In this document: piece by piece, positions 16,737 through 24,267 of the stretch
Layout: each line of letters starts with the position of its first letter
Numbering within the stretch: position 1 is the first letter of the stretch
DNA from: Acidobacteriota bacterium
GTDB taxonomy: Bacteria; Acidobacteriota; Terriglobia; UBA7540
Direction: 5' to 3'
DNA: 34,744 bases
NCBI GenBank assembly: GCA_902812365.1
Contig: CADDZC010000041.1
Location: 1 to 34,744, forward strand
Made by a program: the position numbers and the translations under genes
The notes under the pieces: generated by a model
Database searches by the model: none
What the model saw: only the letters and a program-made list of their open reading frames with translations
What the model was told of the DNA's origin: nothing

Positions 16737-17894
16737 ATGCCAGGAATCGTTAAGGAAAGACTTTTCACCCCCGGGCCCACCCCGCTGCTGATGGAAGCGC
16801 AGCTTCGGGCCTTGTCGGCGACGCTGCATCACCGCACGGAGGCTTTCCGCCGGTTGATGAAAGAGACCGTCGCCTACCTCCGGTATTTCTACCACACCCA
16901 GAACGACGTGCTGATCTTCGCCAGCTCCGGCACCGGCGCGATGGAAGGCGCGGTGTCGAATCTGCTTTCGCCCGGCGAGCGGGCGCTGATCGGCACCGCC
17001 GGCAAGTTCGGGGAGCGGTGGGTGGGGCTGGCGCAAGCTTACGGGATCGAAGCCGCGGTGGTCAGCGCTCCGTACGGCCAGTGCGTGCCGGTGGAGGAGA
17101 TGAAGCGCCAGCTGGCTTCGGCGGGGCCCTTCCGCGCCGTGTTCGTCCAGGCGACGGAGAGTTCAACGGGCGTCAGTCACGACGTGAAGGCCCTGGCGGA
17201 GGCGGTGCGCGCGTTGCCCGAGACCTGTCTGGTGGTCGATGCCATCACCGGCCTGGGCACCACGGATCTGCGGCCCGACGAGTGGGGGCTGGACGTCGTG
17301 ATTGGCGGATCGCAGAAAGCGACCATGATCCCGCCCGGCCTGGCCTTTGCCAGTGTCAGCGAGAAGGCCTGGAAGTTCATCGCCCAATCGAAACTGCCGC
17401 GCTACTACTTCGACTACGCCAAAGAGCGAAAAAACCTGGCCAACGGCGAATCCAGTTACACGCCGGCCACCACGCTGGTGGTGGCCTTGCACGCGGCGCT
17501 GAGCTACATCAAGGAGATCGGCCGGGAGAACCTCATCGCCAACGCCGCCCTGCACGCCGAAGCGTCGCGGGAAGCGGCCCGGGCTCTGGGCCTGACGCTG
17601 TTCGCGGCCGGCTCGCCCGCGAACGCGGTGACGGCCATCAACGCGCCGGCGGGCATCGATTCCGGGGTGATTGTGAAGGAGATGCGCAACCGCTTCGGGG
17701 CCATTATTTCGAACGGCCAGGGCACGATGAAGGGTAAAATCTTTCGCCTCGCGCACCTCGGATACTACGACGCGCTGGATCTATTTGCGGTGATCGCGGG
17801 GCTGGAGATTGCCTTGCTCAAGGCCGGCCATCGAGTCCAACTCGGCGCGGGGGTGCGCGCGGCCCAGGAAGTCTACTTGCGGCGCCAGGGGTAG
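16737..17894 (+). CDS. Class V aminotransferase (alanine-glyoxylate/serine-pyruvate type)
   Basis: The 385-residue product is a PLP-dependent class V aminotransferase. It opens with LFTPGPTPLLMEAQ, the hallmark of the alanine-glyoxylate/serine-pyruvate group. It has the pocket motif FASSGTGAMEGAVSNLL, the cofactor aspartate in CLVVDAITGLGTT and the Schiff-base lysine in GGSQKATMIPPGLAF, about K194. The ATG at 16737 follows AAAGGACGG; another ATG 4 nt earlier is in a different frame. serA begins 33 nt after its stop, so the two form an operon behind one promoter. In several bacteria and archaea lacking a canonical SerC, a class V enzyme of this type next to serA supplies phosphoserine transamination. 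By analogy it may make phosphoserine from 3-phosphohydroxypyruvate; glyoxylate or pyruvate transamination is the alternative. Confidence 0.9.
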   Translation: MPGIVKERLFTPGPTPLLMEAQLRALSATLHHRTEAFRRLMKETVAYLRYFYHTQNDVLIFASSGTGAMEGAVSNLLSPGERALIGTAGKFGERWVGLAQAYGIEAAVVSAPYGQCVPVEEMKRQLASAGPFRAVFVQATESSTGVSHDVKALAEAVRALPETCLVVDAITGLGTTDLRPDEWGLDVVIGGSQKATMIPPGLAFASVSEKAWKFIAQSKLPRYYFDYAKERKNLANGESSYTPATTLVVALHAALSYIKEIGRENLIANAALHAEASREAARALGLTLFAAGSPANAVTAINAPAGIDSGVIVKEMRNRFGAIISNGQGTMKGKIFRLAHLGYYDALDLFAVIAGLEIALLKAGHRVQLGAGVRAAQEVYLRRQG

Positions 17895-17927
17895 GCCGGC
17901 GCCGGATCCTTGCGGATAGGAATAGCT

Positions 17928-19505
17928 ATGAAAATCGTTGTGGCTGACCACATCGCTCAGAGTGCCGTTGACGTCCTCGCCGCCGAGAAATCCTGGCAGG
18001 TGATCGATCTGGGGAAGAGCCGGACTTCGCTCCAGAGCGAAATCACCGATGCCGACGCGCTGCTGGTGCGCAGCGCCACCAAGGTGAACGGCGAGCTGCT
18101 CCAGCGCGCCCCGCGGCTTCGCGTCGTCGGGCGGGCCGGCGTCGGAGTGGATAACGTCGACCTGGACGCGGCAACGAAGAAGGGCGTCGTGGTGATGAAT
18201 ACCCCGGGCGGCAACGCCGTGAGCGTGGCCGAGCAGACCCTGGCGCTACTGGTCTCGATGGCGCGCCGAATTCCGCAGGCGGACGCCTCGATGAAGCAAG
18301 GCAAGTGGGAGAAGAAGAAGTTCACGGGTATCGAGTTGCGCGGCAAAACGCTGGGCCTGATCGGGCTGGGCAAGATCGGCAACGAAGTGGCCCGCCTGGC
18401 CCAGGCCTACCAGATGACCGTGGTGGCCTATGATCCTTACGTGTCGCCGGCCGTCGCCAGCCAGCAAAACATCCGCTTGCTGTTGCTCGAAGATGTGCTC
18501 AAGGTCAGCGATTTCATCAGCCTGCACTGCTCGCTGACGGCGGAAACCCATCACTTGCTGAACCGGGAGCGCCTGGCGCTGGCCAAGCCGGGCGTCCGCA
18601 TCGCCAACTGCGCGCGCGGCGAGCTGATTGACGAAGACGCCCTGCTCGCCGCCCTGGAGTCCGGTCACGTGGCCGGGGCGGGCCTGGACGTCTTTGAAAC
18701 CGAACCACCGACCAACCAGCGCCTGGTGAGCCATCCGAACGTCATTGCCACCCCTCACATCGCCGGTTCCACCGAGGAAGCGCAGGAGCTGGTGGGTATC
18801 CGCATCGCCGAGCAAGTGCGCGATTATCTGCTGACCGGCGTGGCTCGCCATGCCGTCAACCTGCCGGCCCTCTCGCCGGAAGAGTACAAGAAGCTGGCCC
18901 CCTACCTCGAGCTCGGCGAGAAGCTGGGCGTTTTCCTGGCCCAGATCGCCGGTCGGCCCTTCGAGGAAGTGCGCATCAGTTATGACGGCGGTCTGGCGGA
19001 GCTGAACACGCACCTGGTGAGGAACGCCGTGCTGAAGGGTTTGCTCAGCCAGTTGCTCGACGAAGAGGCCAACCTGGTCAACGCGGGCACGCTGGCCAAG
19101 GAGTGCGGCATCGAAGTCTTCGAGGTGCGCAGCGCCCGCCGCGCCGCCTTCTCGCATTCGCTGGGCATCGCCGTCAACACGCCGAGCGGCTCGGCCTCGG
19201 TGCTCGGCATGGTGGGGGTGCGGAACGCGCTCCGCATCCTGGGGATCAATGACATCGACATCGACGCGCCCCTGCGCGGCATCAGCCTGTTTATCCGCAA
19301 CCAGGACGTGCCGGGGGTAATCGGCCGCATCGGCACCATTCTCGGCAACCGCAACATCAACATTGCCAGCTTCGCCCACGGGCGCTCGTTTGAATCCAAG
19401 GAAGCCCTGGGCATGATCAACCTCGACCAGAGGGTCCCGGATGACGCCCTCGCGGAGATCCGCTCGATCCCGGCCGTCCACACCGCCCAGGTCGTGGAGA
19501 TTTGA
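17928..19505 (+). CDS. serA: D-3-phosphoglycerate dehydrogenase
   Basis: This NAD-dependent enzyme oxidises 3-phosphoglycerate to 3-phosphohydroxypyruvate, the first step of serine synthesis. At 525 residues it is the long form, with catalytic, NAD-binding, ASB and ACT domains. The Rossmann motif GLIGLGKIG sits at about residues 143-151. The catalytic triad is visible as Arg230 (NCARGELIDEDAL), Glu259 (DVFETEP) and His277 (TPHIAGST). The intervening ASB domain runs from about 315 to 450, and the C-terminal ACT domain begins LFIRNQDVPGVIGRIGTILG, suggesting serine feedback control. I chose the ATG at 17928 because the frame upstream to a TTG at 17910 overlaps its AGGA ribosome site. It is the second gene of the operon headed by the class V aminotransferase. 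Confidence 0.97.
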   Translation: MKIVVADHIAQSAVDVLAAEKSWQVIDLGKSRTSLQSEITDADALLVRSATKVNGELLQRAPRLRVVGRAGVGVDNVDLDAATKKGVVVMNTPGGNAVSVAEQTLALLVSMARRIPQADASMKQGKWEKKKFTGIELRGKTLGLIGLGKIGNEVARLAQAYQMTVVAYDPYVSPAVASQQNIRLLLLEDVLKVSDFISLHCSLTAETHHLLNRERLALAKPGVRIANCARGELIDEDALLAALESGHVAGAGLDVFETEPPTNQRLVSHPNVIATPHIAGSTEEAQELVGIRIAEQVRDYLLTGVARHAVNLPALSPEEYKKLAPYLELGEKLGVFLAQIAGRPFEEVRISYDGGLAELNTHLVRNAVLKGLLSQLLDEEANLVNAGTLAKECGIEVFEVRSARRAAFSHSLGIAVNTPSGSASVLGMVGVRNALRILGINDIDIDAPLRGISLFIRNQDVPGVIGRIGTILGNRNINIASFAHGRSFESKEALGMINLDQRVPDDALAEIRSIPAVHTAQVVEI

Positions 19506-19508
19506 TCT

Positions 19509-19561
19509 GGCGGCGGTGCCCGGCGCGGACGTCGAAGAAGCGCGCCGGGCCCCCAGCCGCC
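19509..19561 (+). terminator. Strong stem-loop downstream of serA
   Basis: Four nucleotides past the serA stop, GCCCGGCGCG (19518-19527) pairs perfectly with CGCGCCGGGC (19541-19550) around a 13-nt loop, and outer GGCGGC/GCCGCC arms extend it. There is no T-run directly after the stem, only TTTTGAC some 15 nt on, so it could be a terminator or an mRNA 3'-end stabiliser. Confidence 0.55.
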
Positions 19562-19626
19562 CGCCTTACTCGTTTTGACTATTGGCTTCGCGCCGTTTCG
19601 GATTGGCCGGGTTGTGGCCCGCCGGC

Positions 19627-19932
19627 CTAGTCGAGGTCGATTTCCCGCTGAGGCCGGGTCACCGGTTCGGCGGCGGTTTTCTTCAGCGCTTCGCGGAACT
19701 TGCGCTCGAGCACTTGAGAGCGGATTTTGATGTCCTCGGCGCTGGCCCGGAAATGGGCTTCGCGGCGGGAGGCTTCGCGTTCCAGCCATTCGCTCGCCTG
19801 GCCGAGCTCGGGAACCTTGGCCGGAGCGCCGGCCGGCTCATGATCGATGACCCGGCGCAGGGCCGGGTCGACCTTGAGACGGGCGCCGCAGCCGGGGCAG
19901 AGCAGTTCGATGGGGGTCTCTTGGCGCGGCAT
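19627..19932 (-). CDS. Small zinc-ribbon-like hypothetical protein
   Basis: The 101-residue product begins MPRQETPIELLCPGCGARLK, a single CxxC knuckle with neighbours typical of zinc ribbons, followed by VDPALRRVIDHE. The second half is charged and helical (WLEREASRREAHFRASAEDI), likely coiled coil. Only one Cys pair is visible, so a complete metal site would need dimerisation or other ligands. It stands alone on the minus strand between serA and the cold-shock gene, convergent with serA. Its function is unknown. Codon use resembles its neighbours, which supports a real gene. Confidence 0.7.
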   Translation of the reverse strand: MPRQETPIELLCPGCGARLKVDPALRRVIDHEPAGAPAKVPELGQASEWLEREASRREAHFRASAEDIKIRSQVLERKFREALKKTAAEPVTRPQREIDLD

Positions 19933-20013
19933 CAGCGTTCCAGCCTTTCCACGGCCATCACTCCTCGGTTCATCCTAGGGGGGATGGAGCTGAATGTCAA
20001 ATCTTCAAAAAAG

Positions 20014-20046
20014 TGCTTGGCAAGCCTCGCGTTCTGTGCTAGCCTA
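20014..20046 (+). promoter_or_regulatory. Probable promoter of the csp leader
   Basis: TTGGCA, at about 20014-20023, is followed after 17 nt by TAGCCT, which is preceded by TGC as an extended -10 element; the -10 ends at about 20045. Transcription would start near 20052, some 40 nt before the hairpin at 20094 and about 125 nt before the csp start. The -10 match is weak, three of six, so the extended element carries the call. Confidence 0.45.
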
Positions 20047-20093
20047 AAAGTGCGTTTGTCGCTCTTGTAATGACTTCTGGGCTGTGCACCGAC

Positions 20094-20130
20094 GGCTGCG
20101 AGAGTAAACTTTCGCAGCCTTTTTGTTTTC
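20094..20130 (+). terminator. Intrinsic-terminator-like hairpin inside the csp leader
   Basis: GGCTGCGAGAG (20094-20104) pairs with CTTTCGCAGCC (20109-20119), 11 bp including one G-U, closed by a TAAA tetraloop. The run TTTTTGTTTT follows at once. This is a textbook Rho-independent terminator read in the plus direction, yet it lies about 50 nt upstream of the cold-shock coding start rather than after a gene. It may act as an attenuator of csp or end a short RNA. Confidence 0.8.
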
Positions 20131-20178
20131 AGCCGGAGGGCAACAGGGAACAGACAGCATCACATTGAAGGAGTAGAA

Positions 20179-20397
20179 GTGAACGTGAGTAACAATCGAG
20201 AGCAAGGCACCGTGAAGTGGTTTAACAGCGCCAAGGGCTACGGATTCATCCAGCGAGGCGCGGGTGAAGACGTTTTTGTGCATTATTCGGCCATCCAGGG
20301 AGACGGCTATCGCAATCTCCAGGAAGGCGCGACGGTGGAATTCGAAGTGGTCAAGGGCCCGAAGGGGCTCCAGGCCGCGAACGTGGTTCAGCTTTAG
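20179..20397 (+). CDS. Cold-shock domain protein
   Basis: The 72-residue product is a single cold-shock domain of CspA size, a single-stranded nucleic-acid binder that acts as an RNA chaperone. The RNA-binding motifs are intact: [13 protein letters not shown] (RNP1) and DVFVHYSAI (RNP2). The GTG at 20179 follows AAGGAG at 5 nt spacing; a second in-frame GTG at 20185 would remove two residues. The leader holds a terminator-like hairpin, so expression may be set by read-through. A stable stem directly after the stop ends the unit. Whether it is induced by cold or constitutive cannot be told from the sequence. Confidence 0.95.
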   Translation: MNVSNNREQGTVKWFNSAKGYGFIQRGAGEDVFVHYSAIQGDGYRNLQEGATVEFEVVKGPKGLQAANVVQL

Positions 20398-20404
20398 CCC
20401 GACT

Positions 20405-20438
20405 GGAGCCGGGCCCTCCAGCCCGGCTCCACCGTTCT
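20405..20438 (+). terminator. Stem-loop terminator after csp
   Basis: GGAGCCGGGC (20405-20414) pairs perfectly with GCCCGGCTCC (20421-20430) around a 6-nt loop, 7 nt past the csp stop. The following tract ACCGTTCTT is only moderately T-rich, so termination may be partial. Confidence 0.65.
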
Positions 20439-20524
20439 TCCCGCCTTGGATTCTGATCTTGACCCGCTTCTGAAATAGCGGCGCGGGCGGCCTTCCTTCC
20501 GGCCTGCATCCCTGCGCCCGGAGA

Positions 20525-20533
20525 TGCTAGAAT
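20525..20533 (+). promoter_or_regulatory. Extended -10 element before the SIS-domain gene
   Basis: TGCTAGAAT gives an extended -10 (TG-N-TAGAAT) with no good -35 box. Transcription would start near 20541, which argues against the ATG at 20524 being the start of the following gene and favours the GTG at 20590. Confidence 0.45.
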
Positions 20534-20589
20534 GCTGGAGGAGCGACCCAAACGAGCGAGGGTACGGGCTCGAAGGTCGGAGAGGGGCC

Positions 20590-21732
20590 GTGAGCGGGGG
20601 CGCCCGTCTGCAATCTCCGGCCGCCGTTGTCGATCGTCACCCCGACGTGAGTTTTCTCATGACCATGCTGATGGAAGAGATTGTGCAGCAGCCGGCGGCT
20701 CTGGCGGCACTGCGCAAATACTACGAAAGCCCCGGGGCCATTTCGGTGAAAGCGCTCAAAAAGCTGGTGACGAAGTGGCCGCCGATCGTGGTCTTTACGG
20801 GGATGGGCTCCTCGCTCAACGCGGCCTATCCGGCCCAGGCGTATCTGACGTCGCGGGGGATCCGGGCCATCGTTTGGGAGACGGCGGAACTGCTCCACCA
20901 TCACCTCTCGTTTCTCGGGCCGGACACGCTGCTGGTGGCCGTGTCGCAATCCGGCGAGACGGTGGAGATCACGCGCCTGCTCAACCACATGCCGGAGAAG
21001 GTCGGGCTGGCGGCGGTGGTCAACGTGGAAGGGAGCACGCTCGCGCGCCGCGGACACATCCTGCTGCCGATGATGGCCGGAGAGCAGAGGTCGGTCAGCA
21101 CCAAGACCTACATGTGCAGCGTCGCGGTGCTGATGTACCTGGCCTTCGCCCTCACCGGCGAGCCGCACCGGCGTCTGACTCAGATTCTGATGCAGGCCAT
21201 CGAGGCGCAGGAGCGGGTCCTTGACCAGCACGACGTCGTCACCCCGCCCACCGTCGAATTTTTCAACCATCCTACGTATGTGGCGTTGATGTCGCGCGGA
21301 GCCGATATGGCTTCCGTGTGCGAGGGCGCCTTGCTGCTCAAAGAAGTGGCGCGAGTGGGGGCCGAGCCGATCAGCGCGGCACAATTCCGTCACGGGCCGA
21401 TCGAGATTATCAATCCGGCCCACCGCTACATTATCTTCGCGCGCCAATGGCTGGGCAACGGACACGACGGCAGAAGGTCCGGCGCGGCGAAGCTCCTGCT
21501 TAAGCTCACCAAAGACGTCCAAAGTCACGGCGGCCGCGTCCTGCTGTTAACCGACCTGCCGTTTGAGAATCTCACCAACCTGCGGCTGCTCCGCGTCGAC
21601 CCCATCAAGCTCGGCCTGGGTACCTTGGTCGACATGGTGCACATTCAGTTGCTGGCTCACGACCTTGCCGTCGGGGCCGGGCGCGATCCGGGCAAGTTTT
21701 GGATTGCCGAAGGCGTGACCAAAGCGGAATAG
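20590..21732 (+). CDS. Two-SIS-domain sugar-phosphate isomerase/deaminase-like protein (GlmS C-terminal type)
   Basis: The product has two tandem SIS domains, like the isomerase half of GlmS and like AgaS/FrlB-type deaminases, without the GlmS glutaminase domain. The opening TMLMEEIVQQPAALAALRKY is the family start. Sugar-phosphate loops are visible: FTGMGSSLNAAYPAQ, AVSQSGETVEITR and STKTYMCSVAVL. The second domain has SRGADMASVCEGALLLKEVA and AAQFRHGPIEIINPAH. It therefore probably handles an amino-sugar phosphate or glycated amine; free ammonia or amine release is inferred. The start is uncertain. The GTG at 20590 follows GGAGAGGGG and gives 380 residues. The ATG at 20524 overlaps a likely -10 box, and the ATG at 20659 lacks a ribosome site but begins right at the domain. 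Confidence 0.85.
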   Translation: MSGGARLQSPAAVVDRHPDVSFLMTMLMEEIVQQPAALAALRKYYESPGAISVKALKKLVTKWPPIVVFTGMGSSLNAAYPAQAYLTSRGIRAIVWETAELLHHHLSFLGPDTLLVAVSQSGETVEITRLLNHMPEKVGLAAVVNVEGSTLARRGHILLPMMAGEQRSVSTKTYMCSVAVLMYLAFALTGEPHRRLTQILMQAIEAQERVLDQHDVVTPPTVEFFNHPTYVALMSRGADMASVCEGALLLKEVARVGAEPISAAQFRHGPIEIINPAHRYIIFARQWLGNGHDGRRSGAAKLLLKLTKDVQSHGGRVLLLTDLPFENLTNLRLLRVDPIKLGLGTLVDMVHIQLLAHDLAVGAGRDPGKFWIAEGVTKAE

Positions 21733-21868
21733 CGCGGCCAGAGAAGGCCGCGCCCGTCTTGGCCAGCCGGGTGCCGTTTCCCCGGCTCTGCCGCGAGCGT
21801 CCTTTTCCGGTTCGCGCGGCGCGCCAAATCTGTTACCCTTCTCTCCAGCTGAGGATGGAGCGTCCGCG

Positions 21869-24103
21869 GTGGGAGCTGCCCCCAGTATCGGAAAGAGTCG
21901 CCGCCACTGGGTGAGCCTCGTCCCTTACGGGCTGAACCAGCAGCATCCCAACAACTACCGAGACATCCTCAGCGCGCTCTGGGAAAACCGCGACAACCTC
22001 GGGTACGCGTGGCGAATCCTCAAAGACGGCTGTTGTGATGGCTGCGCGCTCGGCACCTCGGGCATGCGCGACTGGACGATGAAAGGCATCCATTTGTGCG
22101 CGGTGCGGCTGCAATTGTTGCGGTTGAACACTATGCCGGCCATGGACTGGCGCCGGCTTGAGGACGTCGAGCGCCTGCGCGGCGTGAACGAACGGGGTCT
22201 CAGGCGGCTGGGGCGGCTGGCCGTGCCGATGATCCGCCGGCGGGGCGAGCGAGGCTTCCGGCGCGTCGGATGGAATGAGGCAATCGGCTTGGTTGCGGAG
22301 CGGCTGCGGGCGACGGATCCGCGGCGCCTGGCCTGGTATCTTACCTCGCGGGGCCTGACCAATGAAGACTATTACGCTCATCAAAAGGTCGCGCGCTTTA
22401 TTGGCACCAATCACGTCGATACCAGCGCCCGCCTCTGCCATGCGCCCTCGACGTCAGCCTTGAACGCCGCGGTGGGCTGCGCCGCCGCGACGTGCTCTTA
22501 TTCGGACTGGATCGGCACCGATCTGCTGGTCTTTGTGGGCTCGAACGTTGCCAACAACCAACCCGTGGCCACTAAGTATCTCTATTACGCCAAGAAGGCG
22601 GGCACCCGGGTTGTTGTGGTGAACCCCTACATCGAACCCGGCATGGAGCGTTACTGGATTCCGTCCGTGGCGGAAAGCGCGCTGTTCGGTACCCGCATCG
22701 CCGACGATTTCTTTCAAATCAACGTGGGCGGCGACATCCCGTTCTTTTATGGAGTTCTGAAGCATCTGATCGAAAACCATTGGGTTGACAAGGACTTTAT
22801 CGCGCGCCGGACCTCCGGCTGGGAGGCCGTCGAAGCGCGGGCGCGCAGCCTGCCTTGGGAGTCTCTGGAGCGGGGATCCGGGCTTCGGCGGGCCGAGATG
22901 TTCCGCTTTGCGGAGCGGTTTGGCCAGGCGCGGACGGCGATCCTGGTGTGGAGCATGGGCGTTACCCACCATCGGTTCGGGAGCGATAACGTCCGCGCTA
23001 TCATTAACTTACAACTTGCGCGAGGAAACGTCGGACGCCCGCACACGGGGCTGATGCCGATCCGTGGCCACAGTGGCGTTCAGGGCGGAGCGGAAATGGG
23101 AGCCACTCCGGGCGCTTATCTGATGGGATTTCCCGTCGATCCTGAGCATGCCCGCTTGTTCTCGACGCCTGAATATTGGGGATTTGCGCCGCCAGCCTGG
23201 AAAGGGATGGGGGCGGCGGAGATGGTTCTGGCGATTGAAAGGGGTGAGATCGAGGCGTTGTGGCAAAGTGGGGGTAACTTGATGGACACCTTGCCGGAGC
23301 CCGAGCGCGTTCGTAACGCTTTGATTCAGCTTAAGTTACGTGTTCATCAGGATATCGTGGTCAGTCCCGCCATGCTGGTCGACCCCGGGGACACCGCGGT
23401 CATTCTGCCGTCGCGGACTCGCTACGAAGAGCGCGGAGGATTCACGGAGACGAGTACGGAACGCCGCGTCATCTACAGCCCCGAGATACCCGGCCCGCGA
23501 GTGGGCGAAGCTCGCGATGAATGGGAGATTCCGGTGCTCGTGGCCCGGCGACTTGGGGGCGAGCGCGCGGCGCGTATCTTCCCCTGGCGGGACACTCGCG
23601 ACATCCGCCAGGAAATCGACCGTATCTGCCCTGTGTACAAAGGGATAGCGTCATTGGCCCGCAAGGGACACAACTTCCAATATGGGGGTCCGCGCTTGCT
23701 GGCCGACCGTTTCCTGACTCCCGACGGCAAGGGCCGCTTTACGGCGATTGAACTGCCGGAGGCCCAGATTCCGCCGGATCGCTTCCTGCTTTCCACTCGC
23801 CGCGGCAAGCAGTTTAATAGCCTGATCCACGCGGACGCAGACCCCCTGACCGGGGCGGGGCGGCGGGACGTTCTAATGGCGAGTGAAGACGCAGCGCGCC
23901 TGGGGTTGAAAACCGGTGATCCCGTTCTGCTGCGGAATGACTATGGAGAGTTCCGAGGCACGGTCAGAATCGACCGCATGAAGCCAGGCTTTGTTCAAGG
24001 ACATTGGCCGGAGGTCAACGGTCTGATCCCTTCAGGCCGCCTTGATTCGAGCGGGGTTCCGGACTATAACGCGGTGGTCGAAATTCTGCCTGGCGGTAAC
24101 TAA
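21869..24103 (+). CDS. Molybdopterin oxidoreductase, FdhF/YdeP-like alpha subunit
   Basis: The 744-residue product belongs to the Mo/W-bisPGD oxidoreductases, closest in layout to the YdeP/formate-dehydrogenase-alpha-like group. Near the N-terminus the Fe-S cysteines are C56-x2-C59-x17-C77 (DGCCDGCALG... HLC). The three-cysteine spacing recalls YdeP more than FdhF. The likely metal ligand is Cys190 in ARLCHAPSTSALNAAVG. Further cofactor stretches are VFVGSNVANNQPVATKYLYY, MPIRGHSGVQGGAEMG and the C-terminal dinucleotide-binding domain from about 640 (RRGKQFNSLIHADADPLTG). There is no Tat signal, so it is probably cytoplasmic. No beta or gamma subunit and no maturation gene lies beside it, so the electron partner is unknown. 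The GTG start at 21869 has GGAG about 8 nt upstream. The name formate dehydrogenase should be held loosely; YdeP-like proteins have poorly known substrates. Confidence 0.88.
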   Translation: MGAAPSIGKSRRHWVSLVPYGLNQQHPNNYRDILSALWENRDNLGYAWRILKDGCCDGCALGTSGMRDWTMKGIHLCAVRLQLLRLNTMPAMDWRRLEDVERLRGVNERGLRRLGRLAVPMIRRRGERGFRRVGWNEAIGLVAERLRATDPRRLAWYLTSRGLTNEDYYAHQKVARFIGTNHVDTSARLCHAPSTSALNAAVGCAAATCSYSDWIGTDLLVFVGSNVANNQPVATKYLYYAKKAGTRVVVVNPYIEPGMERYWIPSVAESALFGTRIADDFFQINVGGDIPFFYGVLKHLIENHWVDKDFIARRTSGWEAVEARARSLPWESLERGSGLRRAEMFRFAERFGQARTAILVWSMGVTHHRFGSDNVRAIINLQLARGNVGRPHTGLMPIRGHSGVQGGAEMGATPGAYLMGFPVDPEHARLFSTPEYWGFAPPAWKGMGAAEMVLAIERGEIEALWQSGGNLMDTLPEPERVRNALIQLKLRVHQDIVVSPAMLVDPGDTAVILPSRTRYEERGGFTETSTERRVIYSPEIPGPRVGEARDEWEIPVLVARRLGGERAARIFPWRDTRDIRQEIDRICPVYKGIASLARKGHNFQYGGPRLLADRFLTPDGKGRFTAIELPEAQIPPDRFLLSTRRGKQFNSLIHADADPLTGAGRRDVLMASEDAARLGLKTGDPVLLRNDYGEFRGTVRIDRMKPGFVQGHWPEVNGLIPSGRLDSSGVPDYNAVVEILPGGN

Positions 24104-24156
24104 TCCTAGGTAGATCATAGAATTACCGGCGAAATTCAGGGGCTGGGAAAAAATTT

Positions 24157-24186
24157 CTTGACATAGACATACTCAAACTTTATTAT
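24157..24186 (+). promoter_or_regulatory. dnaK promoter with overlapping HAIR-like HspR operator
   Basis: A perfect TTGACA (24158-24163) is followed after 17 nt by TATTAT (24181-24186), a strong housekeeping promoter. Overlapping it, 24157-24177 reads CTTGACA-N7-ACTCAAA. This aligns with the HAIR consensus CTTGAGT-N7-ACTCAAG at 11 of 14 arm positions with exact spacing. HspR binding here would cover the -35 box and most of the spacer and block transcription. The regulator gene is the last gene of this locus. Confidence 0.75.
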
Positions 24187-24267
24187 ATGTAACGACTCAG
24201 ATGATTCAGGCATCTAAGTTTTACGAGCATGGTGTGGCAACATCCATAAGTAAAGGAGAAGCCAGCG

